A stretch of 64,000 nucleotides of DNA from Chondromyces crocatus. GTDB lineage: Bacteria; Myxococcota_A; Polyangia; Polyangiales; Polyangiaceae. A program made the position numbers and the translations under genes. The stretch spans positions 2,742,001 through 2,806,000 of the forward strand of contig NZ_CP012159.1 of the NCBI RefSeq assembly GCF_001189295.1. Reading direction: 5' to 3'. Of the stretch, positions 31,281-40,151 are shown one piece after another (position 1 is the stretch's first letter; the number at the start of each line of letters is the position of its first letter). The notes below the pieces were generated by a model, which was not told where the DNA came from, made no database searches, and saw nothing but the letters and a program-made list of their open reading frames with translations.

Positions 31281-31460
31281 TCGGCGAGGGAGGAGAGCGC
31301 GCGTGCGCCGTCGGCGAGGGAGGAGAGCGCGCGTGCGCCGTCGAGAAGGGAGGAGAGGCCGCGTGCGCTGGCGATGAGGGAGGAGAGGTCGCGTGCGCCG
31401 TCGAGAAGGGAGGCGCTGGCGATGAGGGAGGAGAGGTCGCGTGCGCCGTCGAGGAGGGTC
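31281..31460. repeat. 30-bp tandem repeat, about five and a half copies
   Basis: Units of the form TCGGCGAGGGAGGAGAGCGC followed by GCGTGCGCCG occur at 31281, 31311 (identical), 31341, 31371, a 14-18-base truncated copy near 31401, and 31419. They fill the spacer between the SagB-like gene and the next lipoprotein gene. The period is a multiple of three, keeping frames open on both strands, but no start or neighbour supports translation. Confidence 0.88.
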
Positions 31461-31483
31461 GACGACGGCGCACGGTGGAGCGG

Positions 31484-31969
31484 TCAGGGGCCGGTGCCGA
31501 CGGTCGTCGTGACGGTGGAGCTGCCCGAGCCGCCCGTGCCGCCCTGGTCACGGGGCCATGGTGCGGGGCAGCAGGATCGGGAGCAGGAGGGGCCGTCGGG
31601 CTGGTCGCAGGAGCAGTACACGGTGCCGTCGTACTTGCAGTCGCACGTCGCGCCGTTGCACTCCACCTCGTAGGTGTGCGCGCCGGTGTCGTCGCACATC
31701 ATCATGCAGGTGAAGCCGCCGCTTCCGTTCGACGCGGCGCTGCCGCCGCACAGGTTGGGATCGAGGGGGCCGCCCTGAGGCGCGGGGACGCCGCAGGTCA
31801 GGCCGCCGCTCGAATCCCCGCCGGCGCCGCCCGTGCCTCCGTTGCCTTCGGAGGTGCCGCCCGCCGAGCCGCCCTCGCCGGCGCCGCCGGTGGTGGTGGT
31901 CCCGCTGCAGGCGACGATGATGCCGGCGAGGAGCAGGCCGCCGAGGTTCCAGAGTGTCTCTCGTTGCAT
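31484..31969 (-). CDS. Cys-rich small lipoprotein
   Basis: 161-aa lipoprotein. The signal peptide ends in I-V-A-C (Cys21) and is followed by a Gly/Thr/Ser linker to about residue 57. The mature domain has about a dozen Cys in a short span (F-T-C-M-M-M-C-D-D, C-N-G-A-T-C-D-C-K, Y-C-S-C-D, S-C-S-R-S-C-C), consistent with a disulphide-knotted secreted domain. It lies 40 bp after the FG-GAP lipoprotein gene on the same strand and is probably co-transcribed with it. Function unknown. Confidence 0.75.
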   Translation of the reverse strand: MQRETLWNLGGLLLAGIIVACSGTTTTGGAGEGGSAGGTSEGNGGTGGAGGDSSGGLTCGVPAPQGGPLDPNLCGGSAASNGSGGFTCMMMCDDTGAHTYEVECNGATCDCKYDGTVYCSCDQPDGPSCSRSCCPAPWPRDQGGTGGSGSSTVTTTVGTGP

Positions 31970-32009
31970 GGGTGGGGTCTTCCTCGGCGGGCTCGTCGGG
32001 GGGGTGGGG

Positions 32010-34544
32010 TCACTGGGGCGGGGTGCAGAACACGCCGCGCAGCAGGCCCTCGTTGTTGCCGGGTTTGCACTCGGCGTACGCGCCGTCGTCGTTGGGGATG
32101 ACGGTCACGTCGACGGCGGCGCCTTGCGAGGTCGGCGCGGTGGCCCAGACGCAGCTCACGGTCTCGCACTCGCCGGGGGCGAGGGCCTTGCTGGTGGCCG
32201 TGGCGCAGACGTTGGTGCCGCCGGCGTAGAAGCCGACGCTGAGGCCGGTGCCGATGCTGTCGGCGCCACGGTTGCAGATGGGGGCGCGCATGGTCGCGCC
32301 GGTGCCGCCGCAGCTCACGCTGATGGAGGCGCCGGCGGTGGCGTCGCCCGTGGCCGTGCCGTTCTGGTTGCCGGGCACGTTCTGGCGGAAGTTGTTCAAG
32401 GCGGGGACGGTCCAGTTCTGCACCCACTGGCTCGTCCGGGGGATGGTGCCGTCCTCGTTCACGTGGGTGACGGCGTAGGCGTGCTGGTTCCAGATGGTCC
32501 TGGAGCGCACCCACTTGTCGTTGGCGTCGGAGTAGACGCGGATGCCGGAGACGCCGGTGGGATGCGCGGCGCGGCAGGTGTTGCCGGAGCCAGGCGTCCC
32601 GGCGGGCGGCGGTGCGCAGCGGTAGCCCTCGGCGAGGCAAGCGGCGTCGTTCATGGCGCCGCAGCACTGGCCGTCGGCGGTGCAGCGGCAGAGGCCGTTG
32701 TCGCAGACGCCGGACACGCAGTCGGTGCTCTGCTCGCAGCGGAGGCCGGGGAACTGCACGTCGACGCCGTTCGCGTCGAGCATGTTGCACGCGACGCCGG
32801 CACCGCCCTGGGAGCAGGCCTTGTTCGAGGGGACGACGAGGTCGGCGCGGAAGTTGCCGTCGACGTCGGCGATGATCGGGTTCTCGTTCCAGGTGCACGA
32901 CGAGCGGTACTGGCTGAAGAGCACGTCGCCGGTCTGGCCGTTGTAGACGCGGGTGAAGCACTCGTCGCCGTAGACGACCTCGCTCACGCCGTCGGCCTCG
33001 AAGTCGAAGACGCTGGAGCCGGTGACGTTGGACGAGATGTCCTGGGTCTGGCGCGACCAGGCGATGTAGCCGTTGGTCGGGCAGACGCCGCCGGGCGCGA
33101 AGTCGCAAGGGCCGGCGGAGCAGGTGCCGTTCGGCCGCGGGTTGGGGCCGCAGTCGATGTCGTAGATGGTGTAGTAGGCCTGTCCGGCGACCGCGACCTC
33201 GGGCAAGCCGTCGCCGTCGAAGTCCGAGATGGTGGGCGGGCCGCCGCCGCCAGCGCCAGGCACCGCGGTGGGGGGCTGGGCATAGACGCCGTCGCGCGCG
33301 TAGACGGTGACGGTGTGGCTGCCGGAGACGGAGCGCACCACGACGATCTCGGGCGAGTTCGCGGGGATGCCGGCGCCGCCGTACGCGCCGAAGTCGGCGA
33401 GGGCGACGTGGCCGGGCACGGCCGGGTTCGCGCCGGGGAAGTAGCTCTCCATCACCCAGCCGGTGGGGGTCCACTCCCAGATGAAGTCGCCGTTCGTGGT
33501 CTCGATGGCGGGGTCGTCGTCGAGGTTGGCGACGATGGGGAACATGCCCTGCGAGTAGTTCAGGTAGCCCGGGGGGTTGCCGGTGATGAACGCGCCGGTG
33601 GCGCTGAAGACGGCGCCTTCGCGGAGGACCTCGGGGATGCCGTCGTCGTCGAGGTCGTGGATGGCGGGACCCGACCAGCCGTACGTGCAGCGGCGGTTGG
33701 CGGTGTTGCAGGGGGTCCAGTTCACGCCGCCCGGGTAGGGGGACTTCCAGAGGAGCTGCCAGTTGCCGGCCTTGCGCGTGAAGGCCAGCATGGACCCGTC
33801 GGCGCCGTAAGCGACGATCTCCGCGCTGCCGTCGCCGTCGAGATCGCCGGCGGCGAGCGAGGCCGAGGAGACGATCCAGTCGATGGTGCCGTCGCCGTCG
33901 AGATCGGTGCCGCCGAGGTTGGCTTCGAGGGTGCAGTTGGTGCCGCGCAGGACGCGGATCACGCCGAGGTCCTCGGTGTAGCCGTTGTTGACCGTCGCGG
34001 TGAACGTCGCGGCGATGCTGGGCGGGCCCGAGTCGGCGGGGACGTTGAAGTTGACGACGATCGGGGTGCCTTGCACGTCGACGTGGCCAGGGAAGGCGTC
34101 ACCGTCCGGCGCGGCGCTGAACTCGCACTTCATCTTCGGCGAGAAGATGCCGGGCGCGATCACGTTGATGCACTGGTCGTCGTTCGACGGCATCGCGCCT
34201 TCCCAGGGCAAGCAGCCCTCGGCGGCGACGCAGTAGGTGTCGTTCGAGCAGTCGTTGTCGTTGGTACACGGGGTGAGCGGTACGCAGGTGCCGTGCGAGC
34301 AGATGTTCCCCTGCTCGCAGGGCTCGGTGCACTCCACCTGGGGCGTGTTGCCGCCACCAGGGCCGACGGGGAAGAGGCCGCCTCCTTCGCCGCCGCTCCC
34401 GTCTCCGCCCACGCCTCCGGCGCCTCCGGTGTTGGCGGGGTTCTGGCCATCGTCGCTGCCGCAGCCGCAGCCAGGCATGGTGGCCATCGAGCCCAGCGTC
34501 ACCGCACCGAGCAGGATCAACCAGTGATGTCGTCGCCTACCCAT
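32010..34544 (-). CDS. FG-GAP/VCBS repeat lipoprotein
   Basis: 844-aa exported protein. Signal peptide with lipobox-like M-P-G-C (Cys26) is followed by a Gly-rich linker, then a Cys-rich segment (C-T-E-P-C-E-Q-G-N-I-C-S-H-G-T-C) like delta-proteobacterial cell-surface modules. FG-GAP repeats follow with Ca-binding loops: D-L-D-G-D-G-T-I-D-W, D-L-D-G-D-G-S-A-E-I, D-L-D-D-D-G-I-P-E-V, D-F-D-G-D-G-L-P-E-V, D-V-D-G-N-F-R-A-D. These build a seven-blade integrin-alpha-like propeller, interrupted by a second Cys-rich insert near 560-620. A CARDB-like domain ends the protein. A surface or adhesion role is likely. Confidence 0.85.
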   Translation of the reverse strand: MGRRRHHWLILLGAVTLGSMATMPGCGCGSDDGQNPANTGGAGGVGGDGSGGEGGGLFPVGPGGGNTPQVECTEPCEQGNICSHGTCVPLTPCTNDNDCSNDTYCVAAEGCLPWEGAMPSNDDQCINVIAPGIFSPKMKCEFSAAPDGDAFPGHVDVQGTPIVVNFNVPADSGPPSIAATFTATVNNGYTEDLGVIRVLRGTNCTLEANLGGTDLDGDGTIDWIVSSASLAAGDLDGDGSAEIVAYGADGSMLAFTRKAGNWQLLWKSPYPGGVNWTPCNTANRRCTYGWSGPAIHDLDDDGIPEVLREGAVFSATGAFITGNPPGYLNYSQGMFPIVANLDDDPAIETTNGDFIWEWTPTGWVMESYFPGANPAVPGHVALADFGAYGGAGIPANSPEIVVVRSVSGSHTVTVYARDGVYAQPPTAVPGAGGGGPPTISDFDGDGLPEVAVAGQAYYTIYDIDCGPNPRPNGTCSAGPCDFAPGGVCPTNGYIAWSRQTQDISSNVTGSSVFDFEADGVSEVVYGDECFTRVYNGQTGDVLFSQYRSSCTWNENPIIADVDGNFRADLVVPSNKACSQGGAGVACNMLDANGVDVQFPGLRCEQSTDCVSGVCDNGLCRCTADGQCCGAMNDAACLAEGYRCAPPPAGTPGSGNTCRAAHPTGVSGIRVYSDANDKWVRSRTIWNQHAYAVTHVNEDGTIPRTSQWVQNWTVPALNNFRQNVPGNQNGTATGDATAGASISVSCGGTGATMRAPICNRGADSIGTGLSVGFYAGGTNVCATATSKALAPGECETVSCVWATAPTSQGAAVDVTVIPNDDGAYAECKPGNNEGLLRGVFCTPPQ

Positions 34545-34707
34545 CGGCGAAGCTCCTTCGAGAAGGTGAGGGGTCGAGTCGAGCGACCCGGGTCACGGGT
34601 GGGGAGAAAGGAAGCAGACACTGTGCCTCAACCGCAGGACAGGCGAAAGGGGCGGTTGCGATCGGCGCCTCTTCCCGCTGGTGGTCATTTCATGCCAGGG
34701 TGCGCGC

Positions 34708-35460
34708 GTGCCCTGGGTTCGTGCGCGTCTTCGTGGTCAGGTGGTTTACGCTCGTTCCGACGCCGCTGGCGCGCTGCACGCCGAGAATGGGCGGGTGGAG
34801 ATCCGCTACAAGCCGAACGACGGGCGTCGTTACGAGGCGCGTCCGGACAACCTGGAAGTCGTCGCTGGGGCGCCACTCCCCGACGATACCTGCGGTCCCG
34901 CAGAGGCGGTGCGCAAGGCCGAGAAGGGGGCTGCCGCAGAGGCGGGCGGTGGGACGGCGACCGGACGCACAGGCTCCGCGCGTCGTGGCGCGAGCGGAGG
35001 CGTGTCGTCTGCGCCCATTCCGGAAGGGGCGGTCACCGCGTACGCGGACGGCGCCTGCTCGGGAAACCCCGGGCCTGCGGGCCTGGGCGTGACGATGAAG
35101 GATGGCGACCGCACCGTCGAACTGAGCGAATACCTCGGCGTGGGGACGAACAACATCGCCGAGCTGACGGCCATCCTGCGTGTTCTCCAGGAAGTGACGG
35201 ACGCGGCCCGGGGGATGGTGATCTATACGGACAGCCAGTACTCCATCGGCGTGCTCCAGAAAGGCTGGAAGGCCAAGGCGAACGTGGAGCTGGTGGACGA
35301 GCTGCGGCGCACGCTGAAAACGCGGACGAACACGCAGATCCGCTATGTGCCTGGTCACTCGGGTCACGCTGGCAACGAGCGCGCCGACGAGCTGGCGCGC
35401 GAGGCGGTTCGTACCCGCAAATCACGCCGTTTCGAGCAGCCCCCTCCCGCCGCCCAGTGA
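34708..35460 (+). CDS. rnhA: Ribonuclease HI with N-terminal extension
   Basis: 250-aa protein. Residues ~1-55 form a small basic domain (R-A-R-L-R-G-Q-V-V-Y-A-R) found before RNase H in several myxobacteria, joined by an Ala/Gly linker to the catalytic domain from ~108. All four carboxylates are present: Asp114 (Y-A-D-G-A-C-S-G-N-P-G), Glu152 (N-N-I-A-E-L-T-A), Asp175 (Y-T-D-S-Q-Y), Asp227 (N-E-R-A-D-E-L-A), with His217 in the flexible loop. It degrades RNA in RNA-DNA hybrids. The frame is open from GTG 34681; GTG 34708 is preferred because the conserved-looking part begins there. Confidence 0.85.
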   Translation: MPWVRARLRGQVVYARSDAAGALHAENGRVEIRYKPNDGRRYEARPDNLEVVAGAPLPDDTCGPAEAVRKAEKGAAAEAGGGTATGRTGSARRGASGGVSSAPIPEGAVTAYADGACSGNPGPAGLGVTMKDGDRTVELSEYLGVGTNNIAELTAILRVLQEVTDAARGMVIYTDSQYSIGVLQKGWKAKANVELVDELRRTLKTRTNTQIRYVPGHSGHAGNERADELAREAVRTRKSRRFEQPPPAAQ

Positions 35461-35567
35461 GCTGAAGTGCGGATCTCTCGGTCGGGCCGTGGCGCTCCGC
35501 GGGGGGTCACCAGCGACGGGCTTCGCGGCGCGTCACCAGCGGCGCGCTTCGGTGTAGATTGCGCCGC

Positions 35568-37199
35568 ATGAGCGAAGCCGCGCCGCCTCTCGGAGCAAGA
35601 CGACGACCTCTCGTGCTCTGTGTCCTCGATGGGCTCGGTGAGCGCTCCGAGACCGAGGGCAACGCGGTGGCGCGCGCGCAGACTCCCCGGCTGACGGCGC
35701 TCGCGGAGGCGTATCCGCGGACGACGCTCGCGGCGAGCGGCGTGGACGTGGGGCTGCCGGAGGGGCTCACGGGGTGCAGCGCGTCCGGGCATCTGAACCT
35801 GGGCGCTGGTCGGGTGCCGCGCTCCGAGCGCTCGCGCATCGACGAGGCGCTGGCTGCGGAGAAGCTGGCGACCAACGAGGTCCTCGCGCACACGTTCACC
35901 ATCGCCAAGGAGATCCTGAACAGCAGGCTGCACCTGTTCTGTCTCGTGTCGGGTTCGGACGTGCACGCGTCGCGTGCGCACCTGCACGAGGTGATCCGGA
36001 TGGCGCAGTTCTTCGAGGTCCAGGTGGTGCTGCACGTGTTCCTCGACGGCCGTCAGCCGTCGCCGCGCAGCGCCTGGGAGCTTCTGGAGCCGATCGAGGA
36101 CATGCTGAAGGGGACGGGGGTCATCGGTACGCTGTCGGGGCGGTACTACGCGATGGATCGCGACGGGCGCTGGGATCGCGCGAGGAAGGCGTACGAGGCG
36201 ATCGTGCGCGGGCCTGCGGAGCGGTCCGCTTCCGTCTTCGAGGCGCTGCAAGAGGCGTACGCCATGGGGCTCACGGAGGAGCGCATCGAGCCGGTGCGCA
36301 TCGGGGACTACGAGGGGATGCAGGGCAGCTTCATGGCGGACTTCTCGTCGAAGACGCCGAGCTGGGAGTGGTTCGGTGAGGAGGTGGGGCTGTCACTCAA
36401 CGTGCGCGCGGATCGGCTGCGTCAGCTCTCGGCGATGTTCGTGCGTCGGAACGTCCCCGAGGAGGTGCTGGAGTGGCTGAGCGATCGGGGCAGGGCGATG
36501 TACGCGTTCCAGGAGCACTGCTTCAGGACGCTGACGGAGCACGATCCGGCGCTGCAGCTCCCGACGGCGTTTCCGAGGGAGCACGTGACGGAGTCGCTCG
36601 GTGAGGTGATCGCGGCGGCGGGGCTCAAGCAGCTCCGGTGTGGAGAGTCGGAGAAGGCGGCGCACGTGACGTGGATGTTCAGCGGTGGGCGCGAGACGCC
36701 GTTCGAGGGGGAGGAGCGGCGGATCCTGCCTTCGCCCCGGGACGTGGCGAGCCACGTGGAGCGTCCGGAGATGAACGCCACGGCGGTGGCGGCGGAGACG
36801 GCCGCTGCGGTGAAGAGCGGTGCGTACGACTTCATCCTGGTCAACTTCGCGAACCCGGACGTGCTCGGTCACACCGGCAACCTCGACGTGGCCACGCGCG
36901 CGGTGGAGGCGGTGGACGCGGCCGTGGGGGTGATCGCGGACGCGGTGCTCGCGGGGGACGGGGTGCTGATGGTGACGTCGGCGCACGGGAACTGCGAGGA
37001 GATGCTGGACGAGGAGGGGAGGCCCCACGCGGATCACACGAGGAACCCGGTGCCGTTCCACTACGTGAGCGCAAGCGAGCCGGGGATCGGGCTGCGGTCG
37101 GGGGGGCGTCTGGAAGACGTCGCGCCGACGCTGCTGGAGCTTCTGGGACTGCCACAGCCTGCGGTGATGACGGGGCGCTCGCTCCGCGTCCGCGTGTAG
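35568..37199 (+). CDS. gpmI: iPGM-like phosphoglycerate mutase with altered active site
   Basis: 543-aa homologue of cofactor-independent phosphoglycerate mutase (3-PG to 2-PG). Most active-site residues align with the Bacillus enzyme: Asp21 (L-D-G-L-G), nucleophile Ser71 (G-C-S-A-S-G-H), His133, Arg162, Lys363 (S-E-K-A-A-H-V-T), Asp431 and His435 (N-P-D-V-L-G-H-T-G), His473 and His490. Two positions differ. The ligand Asp of T-A-D-H-G-N is Ala472 (T-S-A-H-G-N), and the D-G-R-D aspartate is Gln163 (D-G-R-Q). Loss of a metal ligand would be expected to impair catalysis, so this may be a non-canonical paralogue. The ATG at 35568 is used rather than TTG 35559. A pseudokinase gene follows after seven bases. 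Confidence 0.85.
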   Translation: MSEAAPPLGARRRPLVLCVLDGLGERSETEGNAVARAQTPRLTALAEAYPRTTLAASGVDVGLPEGLTGCSASGHLNLGAGRVPRSERSRIDEALAAEKLATNEVLAHTFTIAKEILNSRLHLFCLVSGSDVHASRAHLHEVIRMAQFFEVQVVLHVFLDGRQPSPRSAWELLEPIEDMLKGTGVIGTLSGRYYAMDRDGRWDRARKAYEAIVRGPAERSASVFEALQEAYAMGLTEERIEPVRIGDYEGMQGSFMADFSSKTPSWEWFGEEVGLSLNVRADRLRQLSAMFVRRNVPEEVLEWLSDRGRAMYAFQEHCFRTLTEHDPALQLPTAFPREHVTESLGEVIAAAGLKQLRCGESEKAAHVTWMFSGGRETPFEGEERRILPSPRDVASHVERPEMNATAVAAETAAAVKSGAYDFILVNFANPDVLGHTGNLDVATRAVEAVDAAVGVIADAVLAGDGVLMVTSAHGNCEEMLDEEGRPHADHTRNPVPFHYVSASEPGIGLRSGGRLEDVAPTLLELLGLPQPAVMTGRSLRVRV

Positions 37200-37206
37200 A
37201 CGGCTC

Positions 37207-38592
37207 GTGACGGACGAGAGACGGCTGGGCCCGTACCGGCTCCGAAGCGAGGTCGCGACAGGCGCGTTCACCGTGACCTTCCGCGCCGAGCACGTGGAGC
37301 TGGGGCGCGAGGTGCAGATCAAGACGCTGAAGGCGTCCGTGGCGCGGGGTGGGCCGCTCGCTGCGGGGCTGGAGCGTGAGGCGAAGATCCTGGGTCGGCT
37401 CGACCATCCCGGGATCGTGACCATCCAGGATGTGCTGCGCGAGGAGGGGGGCCTCGGGCTGGTGCTGGAGCCGGTCGCGGGGCCGACGCTCGCGGCGGTG
37501 CTGGGGCGGGTGAAGCGGCTGGGGCCGGACGAGGCGGCGGCCATCGCGGCGCAGCTCGCGCGCGCGGTGGGGCACCTGCATCAGCGGGGGGTCGTTCACT
37601 GCGGGCTCGCGCCGGAGATCGTGGCGGTGACGCCGGCGGGCGGGGTGAAGATCCTCGACCTGTCGACGGCGCGGGAGCCGGGGCGGGGGGGTGAAGAAGA
37701 GCCATTCGAGGCGCTGGAGCTGGCGCGCCCGGATCTGATGGCGCCGGAGCAGATCCTGGGGGAGCGGCCGCAGCCGGCGGTGGACGTGTTCGCGCTCGGC
37801 GTGCTGCTGCACCAGATGATCGCGGGGGAAGGTCCGTTCGGGCCCGCGCAGGCGGAGGGGCGGAGCGCGGCGCACCGGGTCCGGAGGGAGCCTCCGCGCC
37901 CGCTGCGCGCGGTGGTGCCCGAGGTCTCGCGCGGTCTGGAGCTGCTGGTGCTGCGGTGCCTGGAGAAGGAGCCGGACCAGCGCTACGCGAACGGGAATGC
38001 GGTGGTCGCGGCGCTCGAAGAGATCCTCGCGGAGCGCGGGTTCGCGCCGGGGGCAGAGTCGGCGCTCGTCGCGAAGGCGCTCTCGGGGGCGAAGCTGGAG
38101 GGGCTCGGTGGGGGGGCCACACAGCGAGGTGGAGCGAAGCCCGCGCTCGAGCCAGCGCGGCTCCCGGTGCCCGTGCCGCGGGCTCCGCTCATCGTCGAGG
38201 CGCGGCCGCTGCTGGTGGTGTTCGCGCTCATCGTGGTGGGGGGGGCCGCCATCGAGCTGGGGCTGCGGGATCACGATGAGCCGGACGCGCCCGGGCTTGC
38301 GGAGGCTGCGGATCGGGCGACGGGGCCGCGGGGGTACCTGCGGGTGCTGGCCAAGCCGTGGGCGGAGGTCTTCCTCGATGGGGACCTGGTCGACGTGACG
38401 CCCATCGCGCGATCGATCCCCGTGCTGCCGGGGCGGCACTACGTGACGTTCCGCCACCCGAACGCGCCCGAGGACAAGCGGGAGGTGGTCATCGCGGCGG
38501 GGCAGACGGTGCTGCTCGACGTCACGCTGAAGATCGACCGCGCCATGCCGGACGCCGGTGTGGATGCCGGGGCGCAAGACGACTCGCCCTGA
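37207..38592 (+). CDS. Membrane-anchored pseudokinase with PEGA-like domain
   Basis: 461-aa Ser/Thr-kinase homologue. Residues ~8-285 form the kinase fold with VAIK-type Lys39 and helix-C Glu58, but the catalytic loop is H131-C-G-L-A-P-E-I in place of H-R-D-L-K-P-E-N, so the catalytic Asp and the Mg-binding Asn are missing. The DFG motif reads D151-L-S. After an Ala/Pro linker a single transmembrane helix (about 328-355, L-L-V-V-F-A-L-I-V-V-G-G-A-A) precedes a PEGA-like domain (A-E-V-F-L-D-G-D-L-V-D-V-T-P). It starts GTG seven bases after the iPGM gene, so the two are one operon. A regulatory or scaffolding rather than phosphotransfer role is inferred. Confidence 0.85.
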   Translation: MTDERRLGPYRLRSEVATGAFTVTFRAEHVELGREVQIKTLKASVARGGPLAAGLEREAKILGRLDHPGIVTIQDVLREEGGLGLVLEPVAGPTLAAVLGRVKRLGPDEAAAIAAQLARAVGHLHQRGVVHCGLAPEIVAVTPAGGVKILDLSTAREPGRGGEEEPFEALELARPDLMAPEQILGERPQPAVDVFALGVLLHQMIAGEGPFGPAQAEGRSAAHRVRREPPRPLRAVVPEVSRGLELLVLRCLEKEPDQRYANGNAVVAALEEILAERGFAPGAESALVAKALSGAKLEGLGGGATQRGGAKPALEPARLPVPVPRAPLIVEARPLLVVFALIVVGGAAIELGLRDHDEPDAPGLAEAADRATGPRGYLRVLAKPWAEVFLDGDLVDVTPIARSIPVLPGRHYVTFRHPNAPEDKREVVIAAGQTVLLDVTLKIDRAMPDAGVDAGAQDDSP

Positions 38593-38645
38593 GGGGGGTG
38601 GAGGGCTGGCCGGCGTGCCGTGACGCGCCCGAGGGCGAGGGAGGG

Positions 38646-38708
38646 GCGCTGGGGGCGCTGGCAGTGCTGGCGGTGCTGGGAGCGCTGGGGGTGCTGGAGG
38701 CGCTGGCG
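38646..38708. repeat. 9-bp tandem repeat, seven copies
   Basis: Seven units of the form G(C/T)GCTGG(G/C/A)(G/A) (GCGCTGGGG, GTGCTGGCG and variants) fill the short spacer between the convergent pseudokinase and acyltransferase genes. They stop two bases before the acyltransferase stop codon. Confidence 0.85.
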
Positions 38709-38709
38709 C

Positions 38710-40137
38710 TCAGGCCATGACGCGCGGTGCTTCCGCGGGGATGCCGGTGAGCGCCCAGGCGTCGGCGCAGGTCTGTGCGCGGAAGGTCTCCAGCTCCTCG
38801 GGGGAAGGGCCCCAGGTGTAGCGGCCGGCTTCGTAGCCGTCGCGCAGGATGCCGCGGTCGGCGAGGGCGAGGTAGGCGTCGGTGATGGTCGGCAGGTGCG
38901 CGCTCGGGTAAGCGCCCACGAGGGCCTGGGGGCCGGCGTAGTCCAGGGAGCGGCCGGGAGTCCCGAGGCGCTGTGCGACGAGCGCGTAGTCGAGCGCGAT
39001 GGGGCCGAACAGCGCCGAGACGACCTGCTTCACGCGCGGATCGGCGACGTCTTCGGGAGGGGTGGCGCGGCTGTACCAGCCGTGGCGCGTGGTGTGATCC
39101 CGCACGACCAGGCTGTGGGGGAGCAGGGCGCGGGCGTCGTCGTGGAACCAGTGCATCCACTGGTTGCGCAGGGACTGCTGGAAGGCTGGCGACGAGACGG
39201 TGGGCACGGCGAGGTCGCTGTCCAGCACGCGGCCGCCGCGGCGCCGGATGGCGTCGGCGAGCCAGGCTTCGTCGACGCCGGGCAGCGCGGCGTTCTCCAG
39301 GAAGGTCCGCAGGTGGAAGCTCGTCGCGGCGGTGTGACGGAGCTGCTCGGACACGATGGACTTCGCGAGGCCGCGCACGTCGCTCGAGGTGTCGAGCGGG
39401 AGGGGTTCGCCGCAGGCGAGGTGGATGCGGCCGAGCTGCACCTCGTCCCGCGCCATCTGCGAGAGCCACCGGAGGATCGCGGTCAGGGACATCCGGGAGC
39501 GCCTGCCGCCGGACAGTTCGCGTTCGAACGAGCTCTCCTCGGGCACGCGGTCGTAGGAGATGGCGATGGGGAGGACGACGAACTTCCGCCCCGTCGCCTG
39601 GAGCGCGCGCAAGAGGCCGCGGCGGGGGACGAGCGCCTGGCGGGAGCGGCTGCGCTGGCCTTCGATGAAGAACATCACCGAGGCCTCGCGCGCGACGAGC
39701 CGGCGCAGGGCGTCGCTGACCTCGTGGACCTCCTTGCCCACGCCCCGGCGCACGTAGAACGCCTGCGAGCGCTGCAAGAGGCGCCCCACGAGGGGGATGC
39801 GGGAGAACTCCTCGGCGGCGGCGATGTGGGGCACGGGGATCTCCAGCTCGGGGTGCTGGAAGCACAGGTAGCTCGACAGGAGGAAGTCGAAGTAGCTGCG
39901 GTGCGACGGCGCGAGGATGAACAGGGCGTCGTCGGGCATCGACGCGGCGGCCCTGCGGAACGAGGGGCGGTCGAAGGTGACCGCCGTCGTGCAGCGCCGC
40001 AGCGTCTTGCGCAGCCCGTACCCCAGCGTCCGGATCGCCCAGTTGCCGTGGGGTTTGTCGAGCGACCACATGAGGTCCAGGCGACCGTCGTCGTGGACCC
40101 GTCCCGCGAGCCTCTCCTCCGTTGCTTGCCCGTGCAT
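38710..40137 (-). CDS. GPAT/DHAPAT-like glycerophosphate acyltransferase
   Basis: 475-aa acyltransferase of the PlsB/GNPAT branch. The four-block signature is present: H-R-S-Y-F-D (H-x4-D, catalytic His), the R-R-G-V-G-K-E block, F-I-E-G-Q-R-S-R-S (block III) and V-L-P-I-A-I-S-Y-D-R-V-P (block IV). The enzyme should acylate glycerol-3-phosphate or dihydroxyacetone phosphate. The gene lies 14 bases after the alkyl-DHAP synthase gene in the same operon. That pairing favours a dihydroxyacetone-phosphate acyltransferase supplying acyl-DHAP for ether-lipid synthesis, as in eukaryotic GNPAT-AGPS; the substrate is inferred. The start is ATG 40137; the open frame continues far upstream only as an antisense-like shadow within the synthase gene. 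Confidence 0.88.
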   Translation of the reverse strand: MHGQATEERLAGRVHDDGRLDLMWSLDKPHGNWAIRTLGYGLRKTLRRCTTAVTFDRPSFRRAAASMPDDALFILAPSHRSYFDFLLSSYLCFQHPELEIPVPHIAAAEEFSRIPLVGRLLQRSQAFYVRRGVGKEVHEVSDALRRLVAREASVMFFIEGQRSRSRQALVPRRGLLRALQATGRKFVVLPIAISYDRVPEESSFERELSGGRRSRMSLTAILRWLSQMARDEVQLGRIHLACGEPLPLDTSSDVRGLAKSIVSEQLRHTAATSFHLRTFLENAALPGVDEAWLADAIRRRGGRVLDSDLAVPTVSSPAFQQSLRNQWMHWFHDDARALLPHSLVVRDHTTRHGWYSRATPPEDVADPRVKQVVSALFGPIALDYALVAQRLGTPGRSLDYAGPQALVGAYPSAHLPTITDAYLALADRGILRDGYEAGRYTWGPSPEELETFRAQTCADAWALTGIPAEAPRVMA

Positions 40138-40151
40138 CGTGCCCTCCGTGA

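Noticed and set aside
30038-32101. 687-codon plus-strand frame opposite the SagB-like gene
   Set aside because: Repetitive Gly/Val/Ala/Glu composition, no motif, and antisense to a recognised nitroreductase.
31833-35465. 1210-codon plus-strand open frame over the FG-GAP lipoprotein
   Set aside because: It is antisense to a protein with clear signal peptide and FG-GAP repeats and has the low-complexity composition of a GC shadow.
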